Assembly: GCA_018902795.1 (NCBI GenBank) | Contig: JAHIQD010000011.1 | Location: 69,361-133,360 of the forward strand | Direction: 5' to 3' | Origin: Bacteroidota bacterium | GTDB taxonomy: Bacteria; Bacteroidota; Bacteroidia; Flavobacteriales; Weeksellaceae | Length of the DNA stretch: 64,000 nucleotides | Shown: piece after piece, positions 53,009 through 62,743 of the stretch | Layout of the letters: every line of letters starts with the position of its first letter | Numbering within the stretch: the first letter of the stretch is position 1 | Translations under genes and position numbers: made by a program | Notes under the pieces: model-generated | The model's input: only the letters and a program-made list of their open reading frames with translations | Database searches by the model: none | What the model was told of the DNA's origin: nothing

Positions 53009-54280
53009 TTATTTATCCGGAAACTTTTGAAAATCAATGGTAAAAAAATGATAGTCTTGAGAATAGCTGTAATTCAGTTTCCAGTGGTAAATTTTACAGA
53101 TGGTGTGGGCAATTTCAAGGCCGATTCCGTTGCTTTCCTGTTCGGTATTCCGTTTTTGAAATCTCCTGAAAAGCTTACTTTCATCAAGTTTTTCTTTGTC
53201 GGATGTATTGCTTATTAGGAATTGCGTTTCTGTGAGTTTTAACGTAAGAAAACCGTTTTCATTGCTGTATTTTATAGCGTTTGAAATAAGGTTTACCAAC
53301 AGAATATGCAGCAAAGTTTCGTCAGCAATAACCATTTTGTCGCCTTCAGTTTCAAAGATGTAATGAAGATTTTTGTCTTCAATCATCGGTAGACTGTCCT
53401 CAATGATTTTCGCTGCGGTTTGCTGAACCGAAATTTCCTTCAGGTTCCCGAACTGTTGATTTTCTATCTTGGCAAGCAGCAGCAGACCTTTGTTCATCTT
53501 GCTCATTTTACTGATGGCTTCGAAGATGTTTTCAATGAATTTTGCCTGCTCTGGACTGAGGGGCTCGGTTTGTATCAGCAACTCGAGTTTGCTCTGTATC
53601 ACCGCAATTGGGGTTTGCATTTCGTGGGAAGCATTTTCGGTAAATTCTTTCTGGGATTTGTATTGTTTTTGGTTCCGGTGTACAAGGTCTGAAATTGAAT
53701 TATTCAAATCATTCAGTTCATTTACCGGAGTTTTCGTGAAATCCGGCGTTTGATGTTTATCGATTCGGTAGGTTTTTAACTGATTGAGTAATTTATAAAA
53801 TGGTTTCCATATTTTTTTCTCAACCTGGTGGTTAATTGCCATTAAGGAAAGAAGCAGAAAACCCAATAACATAATGAGGAGCAGCACAATTGCTTCCAGA
53901 ACATCTTCATTTTCGAGCAGCGATTTTTTTAATTTGATGTGGTATTTTTTTTCGCCGGTTTGGGTGTAGAAATCCAGGACGCGGTGGTTGACAAATTCAC
54001 CATCATTTTCCTGATAAATATTTTTGGTTTGGAAGTGGTCTTCATTTCTTAAGATTTCTTTTACTTCATTAATGGTCAAATTCTGGTCATATCTGCTGAA
54101 ATTTTCCGGTTTGTCATTTGCAAGTTTTTTAAGAATCCATTGCTTTTGAAATTCCAGGCTTTCATCCACATTATTCTGCATAATCTTCATGATTACAAAA
54201 TAGAAGACCGGAATTGCGACCAAAAGTATGACAACAGTTGCTCCTATAAACCGCAGCGAAATGTAGTGGGAGAGTTTCAT
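53009..54280 (-). CDS. Sensor histidine kinase
   Basis: 423 residues. First transmembrane helix at 12-32 (FIGATVVILLVAIPVFYFVI), a periplasmic sensor of about 100 residues, and a second helix (LEAIVLLLIMLLGFLLLSLM) near 140. HisKA has FTENASHEMQTPIAVIQSKLELL with the phospho-accepting His, and the ATPase domain has NLISNAIKYSNENG (N box) and GIGLEIAHTICK. It phosphorylates the response regulator next to it. Its gene starts 4 bp inside the regulator stop (ATGA), so translation is coupled. Confidence 0.93.
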   Translation of the reverse strand: MKLSHYISLRFIGATVVILLVAIPVFYFVIMKIMQNNVDESLEFQKQWILKKLANDKPENFSRYDQNLTINEVKEILRNEDHFQTKNIYQENDGEFVNHRVLDFYTQTGEKKYHIKLKKSLLENEDVLEAIVLLLIMLLGFLLLSLMAINHQVEKKIWKPFYKLLNQLKTYRIDKHQTPDFTKTPVNELNDLNNSISDLVHRNQKQYKSQKEFTENASHEMQTPIAVIQSKLELLIQTEPLSPEQAKFIENIFEAISKMSKMNKGLLLLAKIENQQFGNLKEISVQQTAAKIIEDSLPMIEDKNLHYIFETEGDKMVIADETLLHILLVNLISNAIKYSNENGFLTLKLTETQFLISNTSDKEKLDESKLFRRFQKRNTEQESNGIGLEIAHTICKIYHWKLNYSYSQDYHFFTIDFQKFPDK

Positions 54281-54951
54281 AAAACCTCGTATTTATAGCC
54301 CATTCCGTACACTGACTTCAAATGGTCTTCCGCACCTGAAGCGATAATTTTTTTTTTCAGATTTTTAATATGCGCATAAATGATGTCGAAATTATCAAAA
54401 AATTCAGCCTGTTCGCCGGCAAGATGTTCTGCGATGGCATCTTTGGAAATCACTTTGTTTTTATTGATGATTAAATACAGCAAAAGGTCGTATTCTTTTT
54501 TGGTAAGATCGATAATTTTATCCTTAAAATGTACTGTTTTCGCTGCGCTGTCTATCGAAATGTCGTTCGCGGAAATCACCTTTTTTCCGTCGAGTTTTCT
54601 TCTTCTGATCACCGAGGCAATCCTTGCTCCCAATTCGGACAGGTGAAATGGTTTTGGCAAATAATCATCTGCACCCAGATCCAGACCTTCAATTCTGTCA
54701 TCCACAGAATTTTTTGCTGAAATAATAATTACGCCGTCGGTTTTATGGTCTTCTTTAAGGGTTTTCAAAACACTCAGTCCGTTGCCGTCTGGTAAAGTAA
54801 TGTCGAGTAAAACACAGTCATAATCATAATTGAGGATTTTTTGAATGGCGGTTTTAAAATCTGCTGCTTTTTCTACCTGATATTGCTTTTGAAGATATTC
54901 TTCAATGCTTTCGGCTAAACTTTTTTCGTCTTCAATAATAAGAATTTTCAT
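54277..54951 (-). CDS. OmpR/PhoB-type response regulator
   Basis: 224 residues from MKILIIEDEKSLAESI; the open frame extends further upstream but lacks family sequence. The receiver has the phospho-Asp in YDCVLLDITLPDGNGLSVL (about residue 51) and K in YLPKPFHLSEL. The C-terminal winged-helix domain (LTKKEYDLLLYLIINKNKVISKDAI) is Trans_reg_C. The target genes are unknown; the adjacent PepSY, efflux and small Ala-rich genes are natural candidates. A TAAATTTG -7-like element is at 55018-55025 on the minus strand. Confidence 0.93.
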   Translation of the reverse strand: MKILIIEDEKSLAESIEEYLQKQYQVEKAADFKTAIQKILNYDYDCVLLDITLPDGNGLSVLKTLKEDHKTDGVIIISAKNSVDDRIEGLDLGADDYLPKPFHLSELGARIASVIRRRKLDGKKVISANDISIDSAAKTVHFKDKIIDLTKKEYDLLLYLIINKNKVISKDAIAEHLAGEQAEFFDNFDIIYAHIKNLKKKIIASGAEDHLKSVYGMGYKYEVL

Positions 54952-55144
54952 ACCTTTATTTTTGCTAATAGAACAGTGAGAAACTGAAGAAATTCTGAAT
55001 TTTATGGCTATCCAATTCAAATTTAACTAAAGTTTATCAATAAGTAATAATCTTTAGTTAAAGTTATGATTTTTAGCGTATTAGGATTTAATTGTTGATA
55101 AATTTACTTAATCAAATTAACCAAATTTAAATTTTTAAAAAACA

Positions 55145-55489
55145 ATGAAAAAATTAGTTACCGCAATGTCGCTGCTCTTAGGATTAGGACTTGCTTCCGC
55201 ACAGCAAACCCACCCAGCAGCAGCTTCTCATCCTGCTGCACCTGCGAAAGTTGTAAAAGCGGATCATCAGAAAAAAGAAATGCCAGCTGCAGCGCAAACT
55301 GACAAAAAAACAAAAACTGTTGCTGCAAAATCAGCTGTTGCTGCAAAACCTGTTTCGCAAACTCATGCAAAACCAATGGCAAGTTCGGGAATGAAAATGA
55401 AAAAAGACGGAACACCGGACAAAAGATATAAAGAAAACAAACATCTGAAAAAAGACGGAACTCCGGATAAAAGATACAAAACAAACTGA
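55145..55489 (+). CDS. Small secreted Ala/Lys-rich protein with KKDGTPDKRYK repeats
   Basis: 114 residues. A signal peptide (MKKLVTAMSLLLGLGLASA) precedes a low-complexity Ala/Lys/Thr region (HPAAASHPAAPAKVVKADHQ). At the C-terminus KKDGTPDKRYK occurs twice (residues about 86 and 102), the second as LKKDGTPDKRYKTN at the very end. Such KDGTPDxRYK repeats occur in small Chryseobacterium secreted proteins of unknown role. It is divergent from the response regulator and ends in a terminator, so it may be regulated by it. Confidence 0.75.
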   Translation: MKKLVTAMSLLLGLGLASAQQTHPAAASHPAAPAKVVKADHQKKEMPAAAQTDKKTKTVAAKSAVAAKPVSQTHAKPMASSGMKMKKDGTPDKRYKENKHLKKDGTPDKRYKTN

Positions 55490-55507
55490 CAGATTATCTG
55501 TATGAAT

Positions 55508-55537
55508 GGCCTCACTTCATCAAGTGAGGTTTTTTTG
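55508..55537 (+). terminator. Terminator after Ala/Lys-rich gene
   Basis: CCTCACTT (about 55510) pairs with AAGTGAGG around CATC, followed by seven T. Confidence 0.85.
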
Positions 55538-55557
55538 TTTTCCTAAATTATTAAAGT

Positions 55558-56226
55558 CTAAAAGTAAGGAACCAGGCGTTCCGCAAGCATTTTAGTATTT
55601 CCGCTGAAATGGTGATTTCCTTTCAGATGCAGAAACTGATAATCTTTAAGCGCAAGTTCCGCAAGCGGAAAATGATAGTATTCGAAATCGCTTACCACCA
55701 AAAGCAAAGGAGCGTCTTTAAGACTGTTGAGTTCGTGAACGACACTGAAACCATATTCCTTATCGCTGATATATTCGGACAGACGGACTTCAAAATCATT
55801 CACTTTTGAAGGCCCGATAATCACCAGTTTTTTGATGTTCTTTTTAAATTCTGCATCGAAACGGTTGTAAACAAAGGGAGAAACATCAGCGCCGTAAGAA
55901 TAACCGATGATGATGATCTGCTTGTTTTTCCGTTTTGAAATGATGTTTTTTAGATAATTTTCGCTGTCCTGTGAGGTTTGTAACGGTGTTTTCTTATCCC
56001 AAAAGTATTTTTTAGAATTTAAAGCGAAAACATCGTAACCGTAACGGTGCAGATTTTCGGCAAAACTTTTGGAAAAATTATTGAAACCCCCATCACCGCT
56101 GATATAAAAGATAACCGGTTTATCGGTGTTGCTGTTCCAGACGGTCACGGGAAAAGCTTCTTTTTTACTGCACGAAACTGCCAGCAACAAAAAGAAAACT
56201 CCGAATATTTTAAGTGTGTTTTTCAT
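55558..56226 (-). CDS. VirJ/AcvB-type lysyl-phosphatidylglycerol hydrolase-like lipoprotein
   Basis: 222 residues with lipobox LAVSCSKK. An alpha/beta-hydrolase core is visible: VIFYISGDGGFNNFSKSF near residue 38, IIIGYSYGADVSPFVYNR with the nucleophile serine in GYSYG, VVSDFEYY and the C-terminal GNHHFSG with the catalytic His. The family includes AcvB/VirJ, which hydrolyses lysyl-PG in Agrobacterium. The MprF-like synthase is directly upstream, so a synthase-hydrolase pair is plausible. Confidence 0.8.
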   Translation of the reverse strand: MKNTLKIFGVFFLLLAVSCSKKEAFPVTVWNSNTDKPVIFYISGDGGFNNFSKSFAENLHRYGYDVFALNSKKYFWDKKTPLQTSQDSENYLKNIISKRKNKQIIIIGYSYGADVSPFVYNRFDAEFKKNIKKLVIIGPSKVNDFEVRLSEYISDKEYGFSVVHELNSLKDAPLLLVVSDFEYYHFPLAELALKDYQFLHLKGNHHFSGNTKMLAERLVPYF

Positions 56227-56238
56227 GATCTTTCTCTG

Positions 56239-58818
56239 TTACGGCTTCATAATTTTATTCAAAGCAGCGGAGATTTGAAGTAAATCAAAATCGTTGCCGT
56301 AAACCAAATATTTGTCTTCCCAGATATCGGCATATTTTTCCTTAAAATCACGCAGCGACTGATAGTGTTTGAAGCTTCCCAACCGGTTGTACACAAATTT
56401 CAGTATTTCTTCTGCAGTATTATCGGGCTCTTTTTCCCCGCCAAGTGGTGTCAAACCGAGATTAATGTATTTTAAATTCTTCTGTTTGGTGTATTCCACC
56501 AATTTTACAATCATGGCATCCATACTTCCGTTGGGTGCATTGGCTGTTCTTCTGATTAAATCATAGGTGCATTCGTCGGCTGCAAAATCAGGAATAATAT
56601 TGAGGAACGCTTCTATTTCACCGCTTTCATTTTTTAGAACAATTAAATCCTGACCGCAAATCTCTTTTGCATCGAACATTCCCTGTGAAAAGACCATTTC
56701 CTCCTTGTCAAATTCCTTCAGCCATTCCTCCGAAATTTTTTGGATCTGACTGATGATTCCACTGTTTTGCGGGTGAAAGAGAATCTCGGTAGAATAACCT
56801 TTTTTACTTAATGCATTTAAACCGTTGCGCAGCGATTTTTTCTGTTTTCCTTCCAGCGTGAAGTTTTCGACGTTCATAATCGCTTCCTGACCGATAAATA
56901 AATGCTGTTTCTTAAATGATTTAAAATAAAAAAGACTGTCCCTGTCAATTCTGTAATAAGCAGATTTCAATCCGTTTTTCTTACAGTAATTCTCAAATTC
57001 GGCAATCACGGCTAATTTGTTTTCTTCCGCGCAAACAGGTTCTTCCAGTACAACCGCAAAATTATTGGCGATGCGGTACGAAGCAAAACCTTCTTCCTCT
57101 TCAGAAAAATAAAACTGTTTTTCCTTAGAAATTTTAAAAAAATCCAAAGCCGAATCTCCATACATTTTCACTAAGTTTCCGGCTTCTTCAAAATCTTCCT
57201 CATCTTTATCGTCCGTGACCAGTTTTCTCACATTGAACACTGAAAAGATCAGCAATAGCCAGGAAGCAATACCGAGGAAATAGTTGATGTATTCAAAATC
57301 ACGGGCAAAACCGGTTTTTGCGTTGAGGCCATTATCTGTAAAAAGCAGAAAGTTCTGAAGGGTATAATAAATGGCTTCGTGCCAGGTAAAATCAATCCCG
57401 AAATGCCTTTTATCGATAAAATAAAAACTTAAGAAATTGAATAAAAATATAGCAGCTAATATCCCCAAAAGCCAGGAAAATCCTGTTTTTAAAAATTTTC
57501 TGTTCGACTGTAAAATATATTCTTTCCGGCTGTAAATAAGCAACAGGATAATAGTGAGTGAAATGAGGGCTTCTTCATAATCAAGTCCTTTCAGCAGATT
57601 ACCGAAAAGCGAAACGGTGGCGAGACCGAGCGCAAAATACCAGCCTCTTTTTAAACCCCTAATCAGGTAGGCAGACGTGACAATCAGTAAGATTCCTGCG
57701 ATGAGTGTCAGGATTTTTGAGAGATGCAGCGTTCCGTCAAGAAAGTAGCTTTTTTCTAGGTGAAGTCTTGCCGCAAGTGGAGGAGTGATAACGGAAATAA
57801 TATTGATGATGCCTAGAAAAAAGATCGAAATTGCCGGAAGAATTCTGGTGATAATTTTGCGGCCATTCCATAAAAAGGCGACAATTCCGAATAATAAGGG
57901 CAGCCAGAATTCAAAAGTTCTGTAAAGAAGTGTAATTCCCAAACCCTGAGTGTGACTGTATCCGAAATTGGCCAGAATATAGATCAGTGAAAATTCCACC
58001 GCGCCCAAACCTCTTAAGAACGGGGAAACCAGCATGAGCAAAACTGAAATCGTATATCCGATTGCCGCAGCAGAAAAAGAAGGTTCTGCACCGAACGCAT
58101 ACATGGCAATCAGGAGATGGAAAATACCGCAGAATTCAATCAGGATAGAAATAAAGATGGTTAAATAGAAATATTTTCTGTCAATTTCGCCACCGAAAAT
58201 TTCATCAATTTGTGGAATTTTTTTTGGAAAATATTTTTCTAAAATTTTAAAAAACACCCCTTTCTGACGGAGCGAATTCACCATCCAGAAAATAAGAGCG
58301 ATAAAAATTCCGACTGCCAAAAGCCAAAGTCCTGAATTTCCCAAGTTTTTATTGAAGACCGCAGCATAAGCCACCACCGGAATTCCGACTAAAAATACCG
58401 TTAAAATTCCAATGAATCCGAAAACCGCACTTGCTTTATGAATACTCTGTTTGCCGCCGTTTTTGCGCTGAATCTGTTTCGGTGTAAAAGCGAGAGAACT
58501 GATGCCGCCGGCGGGAAGAAATACGCTGAGGAAATTTCTTTTAAGGAAAAGTTCCACCGCATCGGGAAGTGAAAGTTTTGCGCCCACCGTGCGGAAACTC
58601 GTGATGTACATCAGCGCCTGCAGCAGGACATAAACGAAAGTTAAGGCAACTCCTGCGACTACCCACACAGTTTTGGCGTGTTCGATCTGCGGAATGATGG
58701 ATGCCATTTCTTTTCTCTCGCTGCGGAAAAATACGAAAGCAAGGAAAAGAATCAGCACGGCTAAAATTTCTTTCCAGCGGATCTTTTTAATTATTTTATT
58801 CAGATTGAGTTTCGTCAT
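56239..58818 (-). CDS. mprF: MprF-like lysylphosphatidylglycerol synthase/flippase
   Basis: 859 residues. The N-terminal half has about 13-14 hydrophobic segments (flippase/UPF0104 region, with FLKRNFLSVFLPAGGISSLAFTP). The C-terminal DUF2156 domain from about residue 530 carries ALDFFKISKEKQFYFSEEEEGFASYRI, NLGLTPLGGEKEP and FVYNRLGSFKHYQSLRDFKEKYAD. It adds lysine to phosphatidylglycerol and flips it, which lowers cationic peptide binding. The stop is 12 bp before the VirJ-like gene start. A small SD-led ORF overlaps its start. Confidence 0.88.
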   Translation of the reverse strand: MTKLNLNKIIKKIRWKEILAVLILFLAFVFFRSERKEMASIIPQIEHAKTVWVVAGVALTFVYVLLQALMYITSFRTVGAKLSLPDAVELFLKRNFLSVFLPAGGISSLAFTPKQIQRKNGGKQSIHKASAVFGFIGILTVFLVGIPVVAYAAVFNKNLGNSGLWLLAVGIFIALIFWMVNSLRQKGVFFKILEKYFPKKIPQIDEIFGGEIDRKYFYLTIFISILIEFCGIFHLLIAMYAFGAEPSFSAAAIGYTISVLLMLVSPFLRGLGAVEFSLIYILANFGYSHTQGLGITLLYRTFEFWLPLLFGIVAFLWNGRKIITRILPAISIFFLGIINIISVITPPLAARLHLEKSYFLDGTLHLSKILTLIAGILLIVTSAYLIRGLKRGWYFALGLATVSLFGNLLKGLDYEEALISLTIILLLIYSRKEYILQSNRKFLKTGFSWLLGILAAIFLFNFLSFYFIDKRHFGIDFTWHEAIYYTLQNFLLFTDNGLNAKTGFARDFEYINYFLGIASWLLLIFSVFNVRKLVTDDKDEEDFEEAGNLVKMYGDSALDFFKISKEKQFYFSEEEEGFASYRIANNFAVVLEEPVCAEENKLAVIAEFENYCKKNGLKSAYYRIDRDSLFYFKSFKKQHLFIGQEAIMNVENFTLEGKQKKSLRNGLNALSKKGYSTEILFHPQNSGIISQIQKISEEWLKEFDKEEMVFSQGMFDAKEICGQDLIVLKNESGEIEAFLNIIPDFAADECTYDLIRRTANAPNGSMDAMIVKLVEYTKQKNLKYINLGLTPLGGEKEPDNTAEEILKFVYNRLGSFKHYQSLRDFKEKYADIWEDKYLVYGNDFDLLQISAALNKIMKP

Positions 58819-58891
58819 CTACGGTTTTTTGAATTTCAGTTTTAGGTTCGGTAAAGGAAATGATCATTGAAATTGCTGAAGCAGTCATCAT
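58796..58891 (-). CDS. Small ORF with strong SD overlapping the mprF start
   Basis: 31 codons from the ATG at 58889-58891, preceded by GGAGG eight bases upstream, an unusually good Shine-Dalgarno for this phylum. The peptide begins MMTASAISMIISFTEPK and ends in QSE. The in-frame sequence upstream is also hydrophobic (YFIIIKTILSGGIF), so a slightly longer single-helix protein from a non-ATG start is possible. The stop is 23 bases inside mprF, suggesting translational coupling. Function unknown. Confidence 0.45.
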   Translation of the reverse strand: MMTASAISMIISFTEPKTEIQKTVDDETQSE

Positions 58892-58945
58892 GAAAATTCC
58901 TCCGCTCAATATTGTTTTTATGATTATAAAATATCAGCGGAATCT

Positions 58946-61900
58946 TTAAGCCGTTTTTACGTTTCCGGTTCTGTTGAGTACGCCCCAGTTCTGTATTTCG
59001 CCCTTCACTGCTTTCCGGACAGATTTGAATAAGATGTAATACATCAACTGACGGTAAACCAATCGCTGCGGAATCATCCATACCAATTTCCTGAAATCTT
59101 CTTTTTCAAAAGCGAAAGCCAGCGCGGCACCGGCAATATCTACCAGAGAGAAGATGAAATAATAGAGGATAATATGCGTGGGATCGGCTACAATGAGTCC
59201 CAATCCCGATAAGATTAAACTTACCACCAGAAGCAGATCGGCGAGCGGCGCTAAAAAGGGCAGTAAAATCTGATAGAGCAAAATATTGGGTAAAGCCACT
59301 TTACCGAAGTTTTTATATTTGGTTCGGAAGATGGCATCGCGGTGTTTCCAGAAACTCTGCAAAATCCCGAAACTCCATCTGAATCTCTGTTTCAGAAACT
59401 GACCGATGGTTTCCGGTGCTTCGGTGTAAGATATCGCATCGTTACAGTTTGCGATAATGTACCCCGCTTTGTGAAGGCGCATCGTGAGGTCACAGTCTTC
59501 CGCAAGAGTGTCGGTCGTAAATCCACCAGCTTCCAGAACTGCTTGTCTCCGGAATGCCCCCAAAGCGCCCGGAACTACAGTAATACAGTTCAGCAGTGAA
59601 AAAGCGCGTCTGTCGAAGTTTTGAGAAGTAATATATTCAATGCTCTGCCATTTGGTGATCATGTTGATTTCGTTGCCCACTTTTACATTTCCTGCAACGG
59701 CGCCTACTTCCTGAGGATTTCCCTCCAGATAAAAACTGTTCATGAGTTTGGAAACGGCGTCACTTTTCAGCTGCGTATCTGCGTCAATACAAATGACAAA
59801 TTCAGCGTTGGTGTGGGAAATACCGTAGTTTAAAGCGGATGCTTTGCCGCCATTCGGTTTGGTAAGAACCTGTACTTTCGGGTTTCCTTCAAATGCTTTT
59901 TTACGTTTTCAAAAGTTTTGTCTTTACTGCCGTCATCCACAAAAACAAAGGTAAGATCTCTGTAATCCTGTTTTAATAAAGACGCTACGGTTCTTGAGGC
60001 ATTGACCTCTTCATTGTATGCAGGAACGATGACGGCCACCTTTAAGCCATCAGGAAGACCTTTAAACTCTGCCAACAGCTTTTTCTCTTTTCTGGTTTGA
60101 AGATAGGCGAGCACTGCCATCAGAATCATTCTTCCGATGGAAAGGAAAATTCCGACCAGAAACAGGGAATAGATAATCTGCCCCAGCCAGTAACTTGCGG
60201 AAGCGAAAAAGAAATTCAGATCGTTTTTCCAGTTTCTTTTTACCGGCGGCATGAGCTGTGATTCCGGGACATTCATTAAATCTGCTACAGTGGTAAAGAC
60301 ACAGCCCTTGTCTTTGAAATATTTAATGATTGCCGGCAAGGCGTCAACGGTAGGTTGTCGGGTATCTCCGCCGGAATCGTGGAGCAGAATAATACTTGCA
60401 TTATTTTGATTGGCAAATCTGATGGTCCGGTTGATGATGGAGTCTTTGGTCATTTTCGGGTCCCAGTCGTTCGGATCGATGCTTTCGCCTACGGCAATGT
60501 AATTTTCTTTTTTGCTTCTTGCGAGCGGTTCCAGCTCTTCATAAGTCTGAGGTTCGGAATCGGCATTGTAAGGCGCGCGGAACAGGACCGTCGATTTTCC
60601 GGTAATGCATTCGATCAGCGAGCGGGTGGTTTTGAGTTCGAGGGCGGCTCTTTCGGGAGACATTTTGGCTAAATTTCCGTGAGTGAAAGTGTGATTCCCA
60701 ATTTCGAAACCATCGCGGTTGATCCGCTGTACGAGCGGGATGTTGGCTTCGGCATTCTCGCCGATCAAAAAGAAGGTGGCGGGTACTTTCTCTCTTTCCA
60801 GAATGTCTAAAATTTTCGGGGTAAACTCGGCATTGGGGCCGTCATCGAAAGTGAGGATGATTTTGTGTCCGGGCCCTATTTTGGTGCTGTCTTCGGCAAA
60901 TTTCTCATACAGAAATCCTGACGGCAGCTGGGTATAAGTTTCGGAAGCGATCAGGTTTTCCGCTTTGTCGGTTTCTATTTTCAGTCTTCCCTGTTCCGGG
61001 GAGTAGAGGATATTGATCATTTCGCCGCTGCCTATTGCGGTAGGTTTTGCATTAAAGTTTTGCGGCATCATTTCGAGGATGGAGTACAGAAAAGGCTGTT
61101 TCGCCAGTGCTTTTGAACTCAGGTCGCGGCCGTAAAAACTCCAGATGCGGGGATCTTCGCTGCCCAGACGCCATAATGCCGTTCCGGCGTTGCGGTAGTC
61201 ATCGGAGAATCTTAAAATATTATAAGCCGTGGCGGCGTCGGTAAACCATACATCATTTTTTGAGGCAAATTCATACGCACTTCCGGAGAAATTGTACATG
61301 TAGTGCAGATTGTAGGAATTGTCATCAAAATTGATATTCGATTTCGAGATTTTTGCCCGGTCGATGGCCTGGCTGTAAGTGATGTCTTCGGTGTGGGTTC
61401 CGTTTTCATCGGTGATCCACTGTCTTCCGTAGGCACCTATGCCGAGAATGAGTTTTTCGGAAGGGATGTTCTGCGCAATCTGATCCAGCTGTTTTTCAAT
61501 CCATTTCTGGTCGCTGATAGGGCCGGCCTGTGAGGAATCGTTGAACTGATCATAGGCCATGATGATAAAATAATCGGTATAATCTTTTAAATATTTAATG
61601 TTATAATCCGAGTTATCCGCCATGATATCAATGGAAACAATGAGGCCGTTGCTTTTGAACTGCGTGTAAAGATTCTTCATGAAAGCATTCAGATACTCAT
61701 CCGAATTTTCATTCATTTCCTCGAAATCGATATTGATTCCCTGCAGTTTGTTGGCTTTCAGGGTGGCGATAATCTGAGAGATTAATTGGTTCTGGATTTT
61801 CTGGTCGTGCAGAACGGTATGCAGCAGATCAGCATTGAATTTTCCCTGTTTGCCGGGAACAGATATAAAGTTGTTCAGAATCGGCTGAATGCTTAATCCG

Positions 61901-62382
61901 TAATGTTTCATCACAGAAAGCGCTTCTTTGTCAATCCGGGAATCTAACTGATAGGTTTTTGGATTGATGAAAAACCATTCCGGATAAATGGTGTTCAGTT
62001 TGCCGCCGTTGGTGCGCAGATCCTGCAGGGAAAGCGGACTCCAGGGAACATAAAATGCGGAACGGATGAGTTTCGCGTCTGTTAGGCTTTGGTTTTTTTC
62101 TTCGTAGGCAATCCGCTTGTTGAGAAAATCTTTGAAGCCTTTGAACTTTTTATTCAGCGGCGTGGCTAGGGTGAACGTATTGGAAGGATCCACTTTGGAT
62201 TTGAACGAATTTCCTATTGATTTCACCGTGGGCATCAGCGGGTTTTTCCCGTTATAAACCGCCACTGCCACAATAAGGAGAATCAGGATTAAAACAGCTG
62301 TAACAATACGGATCGTCCATTGTGTGGTTCTGTACCGTGTTGCATTATCGGTTTGAAATACCTGTCTGGAATGCTCAGCCAT
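58946..62382 (-). pseudogene. GH18-NodB deacetylase-GT2 fusion protein, frameshifted at an A-run
   Basis: Two frames make one protein of about 1145 residues. Part one (59830-62382) has a membrane helix (residues 26-45), a GH18-like domain with GINIDFEE near 216, a NodB deacetylase with TFDDGP near 512, HTFTH near 566 and FRAPY near 602, two helices near 735, then GT2 start VAVIVPAYNEEVNASRT and FVDDGSKDKT. Part two (58946 to about 59900) continues with the GT2 acceptor motif AEDCDLTMRLH and QRFRW and C-terminal helices. The break is at a six-T run, 59897-59902 (A6 on the coding strand; seven would restore the frame). It probably makes or trims a beta-linked amino-sugar polymer at the membrane. 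Confidence 0.85.
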
Positions 62383-62532
62383 CAAGAAATAGTTTTAAAC
62401 AAATTTAGTTTTATAAATGAATCGGAATTTTATTTCTGACATTAAAATTTTGTTAAAATTTTAAGTGAAAAAATGTAGTAAAACGGGTGCTATTATTCAA
62501 TAATTTTGAGGTCAGCCCGCAAAATAACAGTC

Positions 62533-62686
62533 TTAAGCGTCAAAATATAAGTTTTATACTGCATTTTTTAGGTTTAAAACATTAATAGATAAGTTTTAAA
62601 CTTTAATGGTGAAGCATTAAACCTCAATGGTGACGCTTTAAGCATCTTTGACGATGTTTAAGACGTATCCATTAAAGTTTAATCCA
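62533..62686. repeat. Array of ~8 degenerate units at 20-22 bp period
   Basis: TTTAA/TTAA-cored units recur with centres at about 62535, 62556, 62576, 62598, 62619, 62640, 62660 and 62681 (spacing 21, 20, 22, 21, 21, 20, 21). Units 4 and 5 share AATGGTGA. Units 4 and 7-8 carry a perfect 14-bp inverted repeat, TTAAACTTTAATGG (62596-62609) and CCATTAAAGTTTAA (62669-62682). The period is close to two helical turns, so the units face one side of the DNA. It sits in the 361-bp gap between the GH18 fusion gene and the HTH gene; the rest of that gap shows nothing I can name. Confidence 0.6.
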
Positions 62687-62743
62687 TCAATTGGATGGTA
62701 TAAGAGATATATTTATTAATTTTAATGCTCACCAAATGATTGA

